From Candidatus Roseilinea sp. (GTDB lineage: Bacteria > Chloroflexota > Anaerolineae > J036 > Brachytrichaceae): a DNA stretch of 64,000 bases. Below are positions 9,383-19,770 of this stretch, one piece after another; within the stretch, counting starts at the first letter, position 1; each line of letters starts with the position of its first letter. The stretch lies in contig BPHV01000001.1 in the NCBI GenBank assembly GCA_026003755.1, forward strand, positions 1,090,393-1,154,392, in the 5' to 3' direction. The notes beneath the pieces are model-generated. The model had not been told where the DNA came from. It ran no database searches and worked only from the letters and a program-made list of their open reading frames with translations. The position numbers were made by a program, and so were the translations under genes.

Positions 9383-11072
9383 ACACAACGCACGCATGCC
9401 CCGTGTGCGCGTGCAGGACGAACTTGGCCGCGTCGTGAACGTCTTTCTGCTCTCGCCGGACGGCGAAGGGCTGATCGTAGGCCGCGCCTTGCACGCCGGC
9501 GTGTCGTTGCCGTCGAAAGACGTCTGCCCTCTCCACCTGCACATCCGCTGGGATAGCACGTTCGGGCGCGTCATCGTCACCGACCTTGGTTCGCAGACCG
9601 GCACATATCTGGACGGGCGCAGGCTGACGCCGGAGGTGCCCTACGCCTGGCACAGCGGACAGCCCCTTCGCGTCGGCCACTACACACTCAAACTCATCAT
9701 GCCCGGGTCGGCCTCCGGCGCACCGGGCGGCTCTGCGCCATCCACCGGCGCAGCCGATACCCTCTCCAAGCCGGCGCCGCGCTCGCGACGGCTCGGCCTT
9801 GCTCTCTTCATCGGCACACTCGCGGCATTCGCCCTCGCGGCGCATATCGTTCTGTCGCGCACAGTCGAAATCCTCAGCTTCGCACTGATCGCTGACGGGC
9901 CAAGCCCTATCGCGAGCTTCCAGGTCGTCAATGCACAGCGCGTCGAGCTGCTGGTGGATGGCCAACCGGCCGATCCCAATCGCTTGAGCTTCGATCCACA
10001 CACCGGCGCCGGCACATATCGCGTTCGGCCGGGGGAGAGGAATTTCGTGCTCATCGCCTACGACCAGCTCGGCCAATCGGCGGCGAGCCGGCTGATCTCC
10101 CACGCGCCCATCGAGACGCCCCGCCCGACCTTCACGCCGTCGCCTGTCGAGATCGGCCTGGCAGTGTTTGCGTTCAACGGTGTGAACAAGGTCAACGACC
10201 TGAGCGACATCATCTTGAGCAAGGGCGAATCATTGCTGATCGAGTGGGACGTGGTGAATGCCGAGTCGGTGGAGCTGCAACCAGCCGGCACCTTTAAGCC
10301 GCAGGACGCCGTGCGCGTCGCGCCGAACGAGACCACGGTGTACACGCTCATCGCCCGCAGCCCGCTCGAAGAGGTGCGCCGCTCGGTCAAGGTTATCGTA
10401 GTGGACGCGCAGGCGACGGCCGCTACAAACGCCACCGCTGTCGCCATCGTCCAGGCCACGCGCGACGCCGAAGCCGCTGCTCAGGCTCAAATGGCCGCCA
10501 CAGCGACGGCCGCCGCGCAGGCCACCACCATCGCTATTGCCGAGGCGTTCGCCCAGGCGCAGGCCGCGGCTGCGGCCAAAGCGACACAGGACGCCCTGGC
10601 CATACTCAGCGCAACGCGCACAGCCGCCGCGCGCGAGACGGCTCAGGCACACAGCGCTGCCCTCGCGCAGGCGACGGCAGACGCGCAGCAGATCACGGCA
10701 GCTACCTCGACGGCGATCGCACAGGCGACGGCACAAGCGATGGCAGCGCGCTACAGCCAATACAGCGGCATCTGGACGAACGACGACCCGACCACCGATG
10801 GGGTCACCCGCCTGGTCATCAGCAACATCGGCCCCACCATCACCGTGCAGGCGTTCGCCCGTTGCCAGATGCGCGATTGTGATTGGGGCGCGCGCAGGCA
10901 GGCATTCACCGGCGAGCCATTCAGCATCGCCTTCGCTTTCGGCGACGGCGTGACGCGCCGGCTCACCTTCGCGCGCGTCGGCGACAAACTGCGCGTCACC
11001 GATGCCGATTCGCGTGGGCCGATCCGCACCTACACGTTCTCGCTGGCCAGTCCATCGCTCGGGCCCTCGTAG
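9375..11072 (+). CDS. FHA-domain membrane protein with Ala-rich helical stalk
   Basis: 565 residues with four visible parts. First is an FHA domain (about residues 10-105), which has the fold's 'VGRA...LHLHIRW...DLGSQTGTYLDG' layout and would bind phosphothreonine. Second is one transmembrane helix (about 138-160). Third is an Ig-like extracytoplasmic segment, followed by a roughly 110-residue Ala/Thr/Gln-rich, probably helical stalk (about 345-455) with frequent ATA and QAT repeats. Fourth is a beta-rich tail beginning YSGIWTNDDPTTDGVTRLVI. The layout suggests a sensor or scaffold linking cytoplasmic Ser/Thr phosphorylation to the envelope. It overlaps the preceding oxidoreductase gene by 8 bp. 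Confidence 0.75.
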   Translation: MGEHNARMPRVRVQDELGRVVNVFLLSPDGEGLIVGRALHAGVSLPSKDVCPLHLHIRWDSTFGRVIVTDLGSQTGTYLDGRRLTPEVPYAWHSGQPLRVGHYTLKLIMPGSASGAPGGSAPSTGAADTLSKPAPRSRRLGLALFIGTLAAFALAAHIVLSRTVEILSFALIADGPSPIASFQVVNAQRVELLVDGQPADPNRLSFDPHTGAGTYRVRPGERNFVLIAYDQLGQSAASRLISHAPIETPRPTFTPSPVEIGLAVFAFNGVNKVNDLSDIILSKGESLLIEWDVVNAESVELQPAGTFKPQDAVRVAPNETTVYTLIARSPLEEVRRSVKVIVVDAQATAATNATAVAIVQATRDAEAAAQAQMAATATAAAQATTIAIAEAFAQAQAAAAAKATQDALAILSATRTAAARETAQAHSAALAQATADAQQITAATSTAIAQATAQAMAARYSQYSGIWTNDDPTTDGVTRLVISNIGPTITVQAFARCQMRDCDWGARRQAFTGEPFSIAFAFGDGVTRRLTFARVGDKLRVTDADSRGPIRTYTFSLASPSLGPS

Positions 11073-11198
11073 TTGGCTCGGCTCGCCAAGGTCAGCGCCC
11101 TGCACGGTTGAGCTTCTTACCGTTGATGGCGATCCCCTAGGCCGCCACAGCAACAATCTTGCATCGCTGCTAGGCAAAGATGCTACACTCATCGAGCC

Positions 11199-12026
11199 AT
11201 GTTGAAATTTCGTCCAACCGCGCTATGCGTCATGGCCGCTCTGCTCGCCTGTGCGGGGCAAGCGTCCGCGTCGTCCCTTCAGCCCAATGCCAGCTATTGG
11301 CTCTTCTTGCCAGTGGTGAACAGTCTGTATTTGACCTGCCCCACCACCTCATCGCAAACCTACGATGTCATCGGCATTCAAGGGGGCTACTACAAGGGCA
11401 ATGCGCTGACCGACGAGAACGCCGACTTTCGCCTTTCTATTCTCGGTTACGCGCCAACGACTGCGCCAATGACGCTGGTGAACTATAGCGGGCCAGCCGA
11501 CCCGCATGCGCCGCAGATGGCCGGCATCTTTGAGCCGAATCGCGGCCCCAACATCACGGGCGTCTTCAAGCGCTACGACTGGAACTGGAACGAGAGCGGG
11601 CCGCCGCCCTATGGCGCGCGCGGTGGGGTCAATCACGATTGGCCGGTCTCGGTCATGAACCTAGCCGCCACACCCGGCGAGGGCATCTACATTCCGGAGC
11701 GCAACATACCCAACGCCTCGCTCGGCACTGCGGCCATGGTGCTGTATGCCGATGAGGACGAGGTGACGCTGGCCTACGGCGACCGGGATAGCGTGGTCAA
11801 CGGCTACGTGGTCTACTTGATGAACATTTGCACCGACCCTAATCTGGTGGCGCGTTACCGCCAGCAGCTCGATGGCAACGGACGCAGGGCGACGGGCTCC
11901 CTCCCGGCCGTGCGCAACAACGAACGGATCGGCATCGCGCGCTACAACTACGTTACGGTGGCGATTCGCGATAGCGGGCCTTTCCTCGATCCTCGCTCGC
12001 GGAAGGATTGGTGGCAGGGATACTGA
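11199..12026 (+). CDS. Secreted protein of unknown function
   Basis: 275 residues with a clear signal peptide (MLKFRPTALCVMAALLACAG, cleavage after about residue 25). Soon after the signal comes YWLFLPVVNS, close to the 'LPLV' motif common in secreted Chloroflexota proteins. The rest is rich in Tyr, Asn, Gly and Trp, with no catalytic motif I can identify. The middle (AMVLYADEDEVTLAYGDRD) faintly resembles M23-like or lectin-like beta folds, which I would not rely on. TGCTACACT (11181-11189) is an extended -10 element ending 9 nt before the ATG, so the mRNA is probably leaderless. Confidence 0.65.
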   Translation: MLKFRPTALCVMAALLACAGQASASSLQPNASYWLFLPVVNSLYLTCPTTSSQTYDVIGIQGGYYKGNALTDENADFRLSILGYAPTTAPMTLVNYSGPADPHAPQMAGIFEPNRGPNITGVFKRYDWNWNESGPPPYGARGGVNHDWPVSVMNLAATPGEGIYIPERNIPNASLGTAAMVLYADEDEVTLAYGDRDSVVNGYVVYLMNICTDPNLVARYRQQLDGNGRRATGSLPAVRNNERIGIARYNYVTVAIRDSGPFLDPRSRKDWWQGY

Positions 12027-12109
12027 GCGCGCGCCGGGATAGCGCAAGCAGCGCTATCGCCGACCGGCGCGCGCAATCGAGCAACTGTGGACTGCCGGTC
12101 AGGAGGGGT

Positions 12110-13951
12110 TCATGATGACTCAGACGCATCCGTCTGTGGGCGCGCACGCGATGCGACCAGCTTCTCCAGACGATCCACGAAGCCTTCCAGGACTTTGAAT
12201 GCGCGATCCATCGGCTCGGGTTGGGTCATGTCCACGCCGGCCATCTTGAGCGCGTCGAGCGGGTACATCGAGCCGCCGGCTTTCAGGAAATCGAGATAGC
12301 GATTGACTGCGCCCGGCTCCTTCTTCAACACGCTGTCGGCCAGCGCGTTCGCCGCGCTGATGCCGGATGCGTATTGCCACACGTAGTAATCGGCGAAGAA
12401 ATGCGAGAACTGCATCCACGTCACGCCCACGCGCGGCTCATCCAGGCGCACGGCATCGCCGTAGCCATTTCGGAACAGCTCTACCAGCTTGGCGCTCATC
12501 GCGTCGGCGGTTAGCGCACCGCCCTGCTCCACCGTGGTGTGCATCCAATGCTCGAACTGCGCGTTGATCGGCATGAGAAACAGATAACGGTGGAAGTTGT
12601 CCATGGCTTCCTGGATCACAGCGATCTCGAAGTCGCGCCCGCGGCCGAGTTCGAGCAAATGCGCCCGCACCAGCGCCTGGTTGAAGTTGGAGGCCACCTC
12701 GGCGGCGAACATGGAATACTCAGCGTAGACGAACGGTTGCGCCTGGCAGCTCAGCAGCGTGTGCATCGAGTGGCCGATCTCATGCGCCAGGGTGCTCAGG
12801 CTGCCGAGGCCTTGTTCGCTATAGCTCATGAAGATGAACGGCTTGGTGCCGTAGGTGCCGGCGGAGTAAGCGCCGTCGCGCTTGCCCTGGTTGGGGTAGA
12901 TGTCCACCCAGCGGTCGGTGGTGAGGCCGCGCTTGACGGCGTTGACGTACTTCATCCCCAACGGGCGTAACCCACCGACGATCCACCGGACGGCCTGTTT
13001 GTAGGTGACGCGCGGCGGCTTCGCCAGGGGCGCGAAGATGTCGCACACTTCCATTTTGTCCAAGCCCAGCGCGCGCCGTCGAATATCCCAATAGCGATGC
13101 CAGATGCCGATGTGGCGGTTGCACGCATCAATCACATTACGATAGACCTCGGTAGGGATATTGCTCGGCGCGAGCGCCGCTGTGAGGGCATCGGGGTAGC
13201 GGTGCACCCGCGCTCGCAGCACCGTCGCCTTCACTTTGCCGGCCATCACTTCGGCGAAGGTGTGCTTCATGCCCAAGAAGCCATCGGCATAGCTTTCCCA
13301 CGCGCTCTTGCGCAGCGTCCGATCCGGGCTGCTGAGCAACTCGTCAATGTTGCCCTGGGCCACCTGCACGCGCTTCTTCTTAGCAGTGCGCGCGTCGGCG
13401 AACTTCAGATCGGCATTGGCCAGCACGGTGTACACGTTGGCCGGCGTTGCTAGCGCTTCGCCGGCTTGCGCCATCACTTCTTCCACCTCTGCCGAGCGCA
13501 CATGCGGCTTCATGCGCATCAGGTTGTCGAAGAAGTGCTCATAGAGCCTGAGCTTTGGCTCGGCAGCCATGAAGCGCCTGATCGTCTCGGGTTCGAGGGT
13601 GAGGATCTCCGGCTGGGCGAATGCCGTCGCCGCGCTGAAACGCGCGGCCAGGTTCTGCGCTCGGCTAACGCGGGCCGCATTCGTCTGGTTGGTGGTATCT
13701 ACGTCGAATTGGCGGTCAGCATAGTTGTAGATTTTGTGCATCTCCGGCGCCAGGCGGTCTATCAGGCTGAGATACGCATGCAGCGTGTGTGCCGACTCGG
13801 TCAGCCGGCCCCGAAAGGACGCCAAGCTCGGCAACTCCGACTCTAACTGCCGATAGGCTTCTTCCCAAGCTTCCGGCGTGGGATACATGCTCTCCAGGTC
13901 CCAGGTGTGTTCCACCGGCACTTCTTCGCGGCGAGGCAGAACTTTGGTCAT
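12110..13951 (-). CDS. pepF: Oligoendopeptidase F (M3 family metallopeptidase)
   Basis: A 613-residue M3B zinc metallopeptidase of usual family length. The zinc site is visible as LAHEIGHSMHT, with the third ligand in the downstream YSMFAAEVASNFN helix. The N-terminus (VPVEHTWDLESMYPT) is the standard PepF opening. It hydrolyses short peptides, normally in the cytoplasm. No signal peptide is present. A GAGGTG ribosome site sits about 8 nt upstream of the ATG, so this gene has a conventional leader, unlike many neighbours. It stands alone on the minus strand. Confidence 0.95.
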   Translation of the reverse strand: MTKVLPRREEVPVEHTWDLESMYPTPEAWEEAYRQLESELPSLASFRGRLTESAHTLHAYLSLIDRLAPEMHKIYNYADRQFDVDTTNQTNAARVSRAQNLAARFSAATAFAQPEILTLEPETIRRFMAAEPKLRLYEHFFDNLMRMKPHVRSAEVEEVMAQAGEALATPANVYTVLANADLKFADARTAKKKRVQVAQGNIDELLSSPDRTLRKSAWESYADGFLGMKHTFAEVMAGKVKATVLRARVHRYPDALTAALAPSNIPTEVYRNVIDACNRHIGIWHRYWDIRRRALGLDKMEVCDIFAPLAKPPRVTYKQAVRWIVGGLRPLGMKYVNAVKRGLTTDRWVDIYPNQGKRDGAYSAGTYGTKPFIFMSYSEQGLGSLSTLAHEIGHSMHTLLSCQAQPFVYAEYSMFAAEVASNFNQALVRAHLLELGRGRDFEIAVIQEAMDNFHRYLFLMPINAQFEHWMHTTVEQGGALTADAMSAKLVELFRNGYGDAVRLDEPRVGVTWMQFSHFFADYYVWQYASGISAANALADSVLKKEPGAVNRYLDFLKAGGSMYPLDALKMAGVDMTQPEPMDRAFKVLEGFVDRLEKLVASRARPQTDASESS

Positions 13952-14381
13952 GCGCTTTCACCTCTTTGCAAGATAGATAGCTGCACATGATACCGTCCTG
14001 GCGCAGGTGCGCTGGAGCAGCGCGCAGGCACGGGCAGAGGCGGTACCGGTTCAGCCCGGACTGCTTTGTGATGATCGCCGGCGCCTGCGCACCGCAGGCC
14101 GGCCCGCGCACCTTGCCGCCGTTGTGGTGTTCCGCAGCCGGCGCTGCCCGTGGTCGTCGAGAGCCGGCGGCGCAGTGTTCAAGCGCGCAGTGACTGCGCT
14201 CGATCAATCACGCGCGGGCGGCACAATCAAAATACGTGTGAGCTACGCTGGCATACCCACACGTCGCGGCGGTTCGGGGGCGTAGGAAGCAAGCAATTTG
14301 CCCGTGCGGTCAGATTGGCCTCACCGCCCGCCTGAGCAGTGATGCGGGGCAACGCACCGGGCGCTGCTCACCCCCATCCGC
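13952..14381. other. Intergenic region, 430 bp, no gene seen
   Basis: Open frames here show no domain or coding pattern that I trust. Two inverted repeats are visible: GCCTGCG/CGCAGGC at 14083-14099 with a 3-nt loop, and TGAGCAG/CTGCTCA at 14333-14370 with a long loop. Neither is followed by a T run, so neither reads as a standard terminator. The promoter and leader of pepF lie at the left end. Confidence 0.5.
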
Positions 14382-15182
14382 TCAGCCGCCTAGGTTAATG
14401 CTTAACCCTTGCTTGCTGCCCTCGGCGCGCGGCAAATACTGCGCAATGGCACCCGCCAGTTTAGACATGGGCATGGTCTGCAACCACACACGGCCCGGCC
14501 CGGTGAGGGTCGCGAAGAGCAGGCCCTCACCCCCGAACAGGATATTCTTGAACCCTTTCACCATCTCGACATCGAAGGCTACGCTCGGCTCAAACATCGC
14601 CACATGACCGGTATCCACCTTGAGCCGCTCGCCCTGGCCGAGGGTGTATTCCACCACCTCGCCGTCCAGCGCGACGAACACCGTGCCGGGACCATCGAAG
14701 CGCTGCATCAACACGCCCTCGCCCCCGAAGAAAGCGCCGAAGCGCTTCTGGAACTGTACCGTCATGTTGACGCTCTTTTCAGCGACCAACAGCGCGTCTC
14801 GCTGTGTCACGATGGACTGGCCCTGCGCCAGATTGATTGGGATGATCTTGCCGGGGAATTCGCTGCTGAAGGCGATCAGCGCATTGTCGCGCTCCGCCGT
14901 GAAATGCGCTACGAACAAGGACTCGCCGGTGAACACGCGGCCGAGAATGCCGCCCAGCCCGCCGCGCATGTTGGTGTCCATGCGGATGCCATCTTGCATC
15001 CACGAGAGCGCACCCGTCTCTGTGTACACAGTCTGGCCGGTGCGGAGTTGCATCACTACCACTTGCATCACAGTGCCCAGCACTTGGTAGGGCGCACCGC
15101 CTACAGTGTGGCTGCTCAGGGCCACAGTGGGGTCGGGAATATCCAGGCGTTGGCCAGCCACATTGGTGAAGAATTCAGACAT
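14382..15182 (-). CDS. AIM24 / TIGR00266 family protein
   Basis: 266 residues. This is the AIM24 beta-helical family (TIGR00266): a repeated beta-rich pattern with 'TGALSWMQDGI', 'GESLFVAHFTA' and a glycine-rich end (FGGEGLLFATLTGPGRVWLQTMP), all typical. Members are widespread in bacteria, and mitochondrial AIM24 affects membrane organisation; the bacterial role is unknown. The start is supported by an AAGGAG ribosome site 8 nt upstream of the ATG. There is no signal peptide. It is encoded alone, divergent from the DUF1501 gene. Confidence 0.9.
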   Translation of the reverse strand: MSEFFTNVAGQRLDIPDPTVALSSHTVGGAPYQVLGTVMQVVVMQLRTGQTVYTETGALSWMQDGIRMDTNMRGGLGGILGRVFTGESLFVAHFTAERDNALIAFSSEFPGKIIPINLAQGQSIVTQRDALLVAEKSVNMTVQFQKRFGAFFGGEGVLMQRFDGPGTVFVALDGEVVEYTLGQGERLKVDTGHVAMFEPSVAFDVEMVKGFKNILFGGEGLLFATLTGPGRVWLQTMPMSKLAGAIAQYLPRAEGSKQGLSINLGG

Positions 15183-15772
15183 GTCATTTCTCCTTTTTGC
15201 AAATTAACCATGTTCACGGATTCACGCTCTCGTGTAAAGGCATTGTATTACGACTGCTCACAGAGCACAGGTAAAGATGCCATTATTCAGGCTGTGTTCA
15301 ACGGCTATGCGGTCAAGCTCGGCGCGAACATGAGTCCAGTCATGGCGCGCTTCTATCAAGACGGCTTGCAGGGCGCTTATCCCTATGATCTCCCGGCCAT
15401 TCGCTTGGCGGCGCTATGGGCGATCGCCAGAACGGTCACATGCCACAACGGGTAACGCTTTCCCGGATCGCGACGGAAGTCTTGCATCCATTTGGCATGC
15501 TCGGCCAGCGACGCGATGGCTCAAGGTGTCTCATCACCCATCGCCCTGATTATCCCCTGATATGATGCGTAAGCTCTAGCGTGCACTGCTACCAGGACGT
15601 GCGCTTCGGCGAAATCGCTATAGAATGCGTGCGGCCAGATGCGCGCCCGCATTCAGCGGAAGCGCCCGCAACGGCAGCAAATGAAGCCGGCCGCGGCGCT
15701 TTGCCTTTGACGTAAGGTGGTTCGTGCTCACGGCTACAGGTTGACTAATAGTGTCGTCATGAGAGGGAACAA
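15183..15772. other. Intergenic region, 590 bp, possible gene fragment
   Basis: The left end holds the AIM24 leader. A plus-strand frame at 15211-15455 could encode about 81 residues (including NGYAVKLGANMSPVMARFY) with moderately coding-like third positions. It has no ribosome site and no family I recognise, so I treat it as a possible remnant only. The remaining 300 bp before the DUF1501 start codon contain AT-richer patches such as GCTATAGAATG near 15620, but no convincing promoter spacing. Confidence 0.35.
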
Positions 15773-17227
15773 GTGGACCGTCGAGAATTCCTAAAGGGAT
15801 GCGCCAGCTTTGCGGCGCTGGCCGCGGTTCGCGGCTTCGGCATCACCAACCTACTGTTCGATCACCAACTGCCCAAGGCGCATGCCGCGCATCCATCATC
15901 GCCCCAGCAACCACCACCGAACAATCGCGACTTGCTGGTGCTGATCTTCGTGCGCGGCGGCCTGGACGGGCTAAACGTGGTAGTACCGTTCAACACCAGC
16001 GAGCGCGATCATCATCGTTACTACACCGTCCTGCGTCCCACGCTCAACGTGCCGCCGCCCAACTCCAGCGAGCCACGGCGGGCCGTCGATCTGAACGGAC
16101 AGTTCGGCCTCCATCCCGACGCTGCGCGTGGGGCCAGCGGCGTCAACGTGCCCAACCCCCATGTCAGCGACAGCGGCGGCCTGTACGCCCTCTTCCAGCG
16201 CGGCGACCTGGCCATCGTACACGCTGCCGGCTCGCCCGACGTCACCGGCTCACACTTTGACTCAGAGCTATACATGGACTTCGGTGGCAAGAGCAACACC
16301 AGCGGCTGGGTGGCGCGTTATTTAGACGCCGTCAGCGAGCCGATAGATGCCCTGGCCGTCGCCCCACAATGGGGCGTGCCGCCTTCCTTGCTCACCACCA
16401 GCGGGCGCAGCGCCCTCGCCATCCCCAGCGCCAGTGAGTTCGGACCACAATGGCGCACCAACACCTGGACGGCCCCCGCGAACCGCCAAGACATCCTCAA
16501 CGGCCAGCGCAGCCTGCTGGAGGCCATGTATCAGCGCGGCAACGCCTTCGTCGAGCGCCTCGGACAGGTCGGGCTCGCCACTTACGACGCGCTGGCCAAC
16601 GTATTACACAGCTCCTACACCCCCGCCGCGCCCTACCTCACCGACAACAGCCTGGTGGCCGACGGCGGCGTGTTTGGCCGCTCGCTGGAGATCATCGCCC
16701 GCATCGCCAAGGCAAACCTGGCTAACCCACTGCGCGTAGCCACAATTGACGTGGGCGGTGGCTACGACACTCACGACAACCAGGGCACAGTGGAATGGTC
16801 GGGCAACGACCGCTTCCCGCGCTTGGTCACCAACCTATCCAACAACCTCAAGGCGTTTTGCGACGACATGAACGCCGATCCCCAATGGCGCGGGCGATAT
16901 GTGATCGTGGTGATCAGCGAATTCGGTCGCGTGCTCTATCAGAACAGCAGCAGCGGCACCGATCATGGCGCAGGCAACATCATGCTGGTGATCGGCAGCG
17001 GCGGCCAATACGGCGCGCCCAACATCAACGCCGGCATCTACGCCGACTGGCCGGGGCTAGCTCACTTCGGCTTCAACGACGGCTTGAAGATCACCACCGA
17101 CTACCGCCGCGTCATCGCCGATGTGCTCACGGCGCGCATGAACGTGAGCCAAAGCCTCATCAACACCACCATCTTCCCTGGCCTGAACTACACCTCTGGC
17201 TTGGGGATCGGCCGTCCGCGCAGCTAA
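15773..17227 (+). CDS. DUF1501 secreted protein (Tat signal)
   Basis: 484 residues starting at GTG. The N-terminus MDRREFLKGCASFAALAAV is a twin-arginine signal (RREFLK). The DUF1501 hallmarks follow: FVRGGLDGLNVVVPF near residue 62, and EFGRVLYQNSSSGTDHG near residue 385 followed by an 'N-ML-IG' strand. DUF1501 proteins belong to the alkaline-phosphatase/sulfatase-like fold group and are exported folded; their substrate is unknown. They are commonly paired with DUF1800 proteins, and a DUF1800 gene lies 2.5 kb downstream, after the BNR gene. The frame is intact. Confidence 0.9.
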   Translation: MDRREFLKGCASFAALAAVRGFGITNLLFDHQLPKAHAAHPSSPQQPPPNNRDLLVLIFVRGGLDGLNVVVPFNTSERDHHRYYTVLRPTLNVPPPNSSEPRRAVDLNGQFGLHPDAARGASGVNVPNPHVSDSGGLYALFQRGDLAIVHAAGSPDVTGSHFDSELYMDFGGKSNTSGWVARYLDAVSEPIDALAVAPQWGVPPSLLTTSGRSALAIPSASEFGPQWRTNTWTAPANRQDILNGQRSLLEAMYQRGNAFVERLGQVGLATYDALANVLHSSYTPAAPYLTDNSLVADGGVFGRSLEIIARIAKANLANPLRVATIDVGGGYDTHDNQGTVEWSGNDRFPRLVTNLSNNLKAFCDDMNADPQWRGRYVIVVISEFGRVLYQNSSSGTDHGAGNIMLVIGSGGQYGAPNINAGIYADWPGLAHFGFNDGLKITTDYRRVIADVLTARMNVSQSLINTTIFPGLNYTSGLGIGRPRS

Positions 17228-17246
17228 GCGATTGGGAGGGAAGAGC

Positions 17247-19767
17247 ATGTGTCGCAGTTTGTCCCATCGCCTCATTCCCATCATCTTCATCTTCGCTGCC
17301 GGCACGCTGTTTGGCGCGCCGGCGCACGCACAAATGCTGCCCCTCAGCCTATGGGACAACTTCCAACCTGTGACGGTGGACACACGCCCGGCCCTGCAAA
17401 GTGAGCCGGCGCTGGCAGCATCGTCCGGTGGCGACGCCTTCGTGGCCTGGTTGGATACGCGTTATGCCCTACCCGACGTGCATGGCGCCTGGATTCAAGA
17501 CGCGAAGTCTCCCTCTGAGGTGCGGGTGGCCCACCTCCGCCCCCATTTCAACGTCCCCGCCCTGCGCACGCCGGCCGTGAGCATGGATGCCAACAACCGC
17601 GCCTTCGTCGCCTGGGCCGACGATCAACGCATTTACCTGGTGCGCAGCATATCCTCATCGGCATGGACCTCGCCCACCGTAGTGGTCAGCTTCAGCAGTT
17701 GGGAACACACCGCGCTGCAGCCGGCTCTGGCCAGCGACGGGACGGGGAACCTGGTCGTCGCATGGACCGACCTCAGCCAAAGCGACAATCACGTGCGCGT
17801 GGGCGACATCTACGCCCGGCGCTGCGACGGCGCCACTACCCCCATTCAGTGCAACAGCAGCCCTGCGCGCGTCAACGACGACAACGGCGCGCGCAATCCC
17901 CAGCGCAAGCCAGCCATTGCCCGCCAGGGCGACACCGTGGTATTGGTGTGGGAAGACGGCCGCGAGCGCGGCCCCGACTTCCCCCGCATCTATGCCAGCT
18001 TTTCATACGATGGCGGCCAGAGTTGGAGCGTGAACATGCGGGTCAATCGCCAATTGGACGGTAGCGCCCCCCGCCCCACCGACAGCGCCACCCACCCCGC
18101 TGTCGCCATCGCCCCCGATGGCAGCGTGTGGGTCGCCTGGGAACACCGCACCGGTTCGCCCACCGCCCAAGCCGACATTTACCTTGCGCGCTGGGATGGA
18201 AGCGCCTGGTCCACACCATGGCGCGTGGACGATGCGCCGCCGCGCGTGCGCAGCCTCGCCCCGAGCCTCGCCGCAGCTAACCAAGCAGTGTTCGTCGCAT
18301 GGCAGGACTATCGCAACGGCCCGAATAATCCCGACATATACCTGGCCCGCCTAGATCGCGCTACAAACCAAGTGCAAGTCGCAGGGATCGCCTTGCCCAG
18401 GCCGCAACGCTCACCACGCCTCACTCGGTTGGCAAACGGACAGCTCTACCTGGTGTGGCAAAGCGAAAAGATCGGCGGCGAAGCGAATGTGTTCGGCATG
18501 CGCGTTGATGGGTCATCGTCGCTGACGTTCAACGACGTACCGCGTCAGCTCAACACCGACGCCCCACGCTTGCCCTACCAAATGACGCCGGCCTTGACGG
18601 TGCACCAGGGCACGCCCTACCTCATGTTTGCCGACCGGCAATACAGCTACATAGATTTCTACCTAGTTAAGCAAGTCAATGGGAGTTGGGCGACGCCCCA
18701 GCCGCTGCCGACACAGGCGCAAGAAGGGATAGCCGTGCATCACGAAGCGGCCAATGTGATCGCTGGTCCCGATGGCAAGCTGCATCTGCTGTGGTCTGAT
18801 GATCACTGGACGCGCGGCCTGCGCGTGCGCTATGCTACCTTTGACCCGCAAACGCAGAGCTGGAGCGAACCGATCTTCCTCTCGCGCGTAATCTCGCGCA
18901 CCGAAATGCTGCCCAGCCTGGCAATCTTCAGCACCACCCTGGCCGCCTCGTGGAGCCGTCGAGACAGCGCCACCGGCCAGCTACAACTCTTCGCAAGCTG
19001 GACAGACGCCGGCGCATGGGTCACCGAGACGGCTGTCCTCACCCAGACTTTCAACGCATGGAACTGGCCAACCAGCGTCGCCACCGATGGCAACAACATC
19101 TACGTCGCTTGGCATCGCGAGGAGCAAAGTAACGGGCGCGGGCGCATATGGCTGGCGCGCAAGCCGCTCGACCCCAGCAGCCCGTGGCAATACGGCCAGA
19201 TCAACCCACCTCATACCGATGATTGGTGCTACCACCGCGAGCCGCGCTTGGCGACGGGACGGGGCCGGACGGCTGCATGCCGCCTGGGTAGGATGCGCAC
19301 GGCGCAACCCCCAGTAGCTCTTGGCCGCGTGATTACTATCTCTACTACGCTCATTCGACCGACCAAGGCGCAACCTGGAGCACACCCCTGCGCGTTGCGC
19401 TCATCTCTAACGATCAGCATCGCGACTCCCGCCCGGCGCTCGCCGTATCGCCCTGCCGGGCGAGTGATGATCGTCTATCCATACTTCGCCACAAGCGAGA
19501 CATCGCAATTTGCCGCTGCCATGATCGAGAACCACACCGTGGTCTTCACCCGCACACTGAGCCATGGGAGCGGTTGGGTGCGCGCCGGAACATACGAAGG
19601 TTCGTACTACGGCGGCGACAGCGCTGGCAGCGTCGCATACGACTCACAATCAAACCGCTTCATCCTGGCCGTCGTTGATCGCAGCAATACCGCGCCGCGC
19701 TTGTGGACGACGAACTTCTGGGTTGGCGCCACCCCGCCGCGCGTTCATTCCCGTCGTCACGCGATAA
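17247..19767 (+). CDS. Secreted BNR/sialidase-like repeat protein (frameshifted)
   Basis: About 840 residues once frames are corrected. It has a signal peptide (HRLIPIIFIFAAGTLFGAPAHA) followed by many BNR-type blades of the form 'VAWxDxR', 'VAWEDGR' and 'YASFSYDGGQSW', indicating a beta-propeller. No sialidase Arg triad or Asp box with clear catalytic residues was identified, so binding is as likely as catalysis. GGAGG lies 7 nt before the ATG. Three +1 insertions (about 19257 in a G run, 19310 in a C run, and 19452) garble residues near 670-730 and then cancel out. A further +1 near 19740 hides the true end FIPVVTR, which resembles the LPLV tail of exported Chloroflexota proteins. Confidence 0.75.
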
Positions 19768-19770
19768 GCC

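Noticed and set aside
10230-11192. Minus-strand open frame opposite the FHA gene
   Set aside because: It is created by the repetitive Ala-rich stalk of the FHA gene; the translation is Arg/Gly-rich without domain features.
14083-14099. GCCTGCG/CGCAGGC hairpin as a terminator
   Set aside because: There is no T run on either side and no gene ends next to it.
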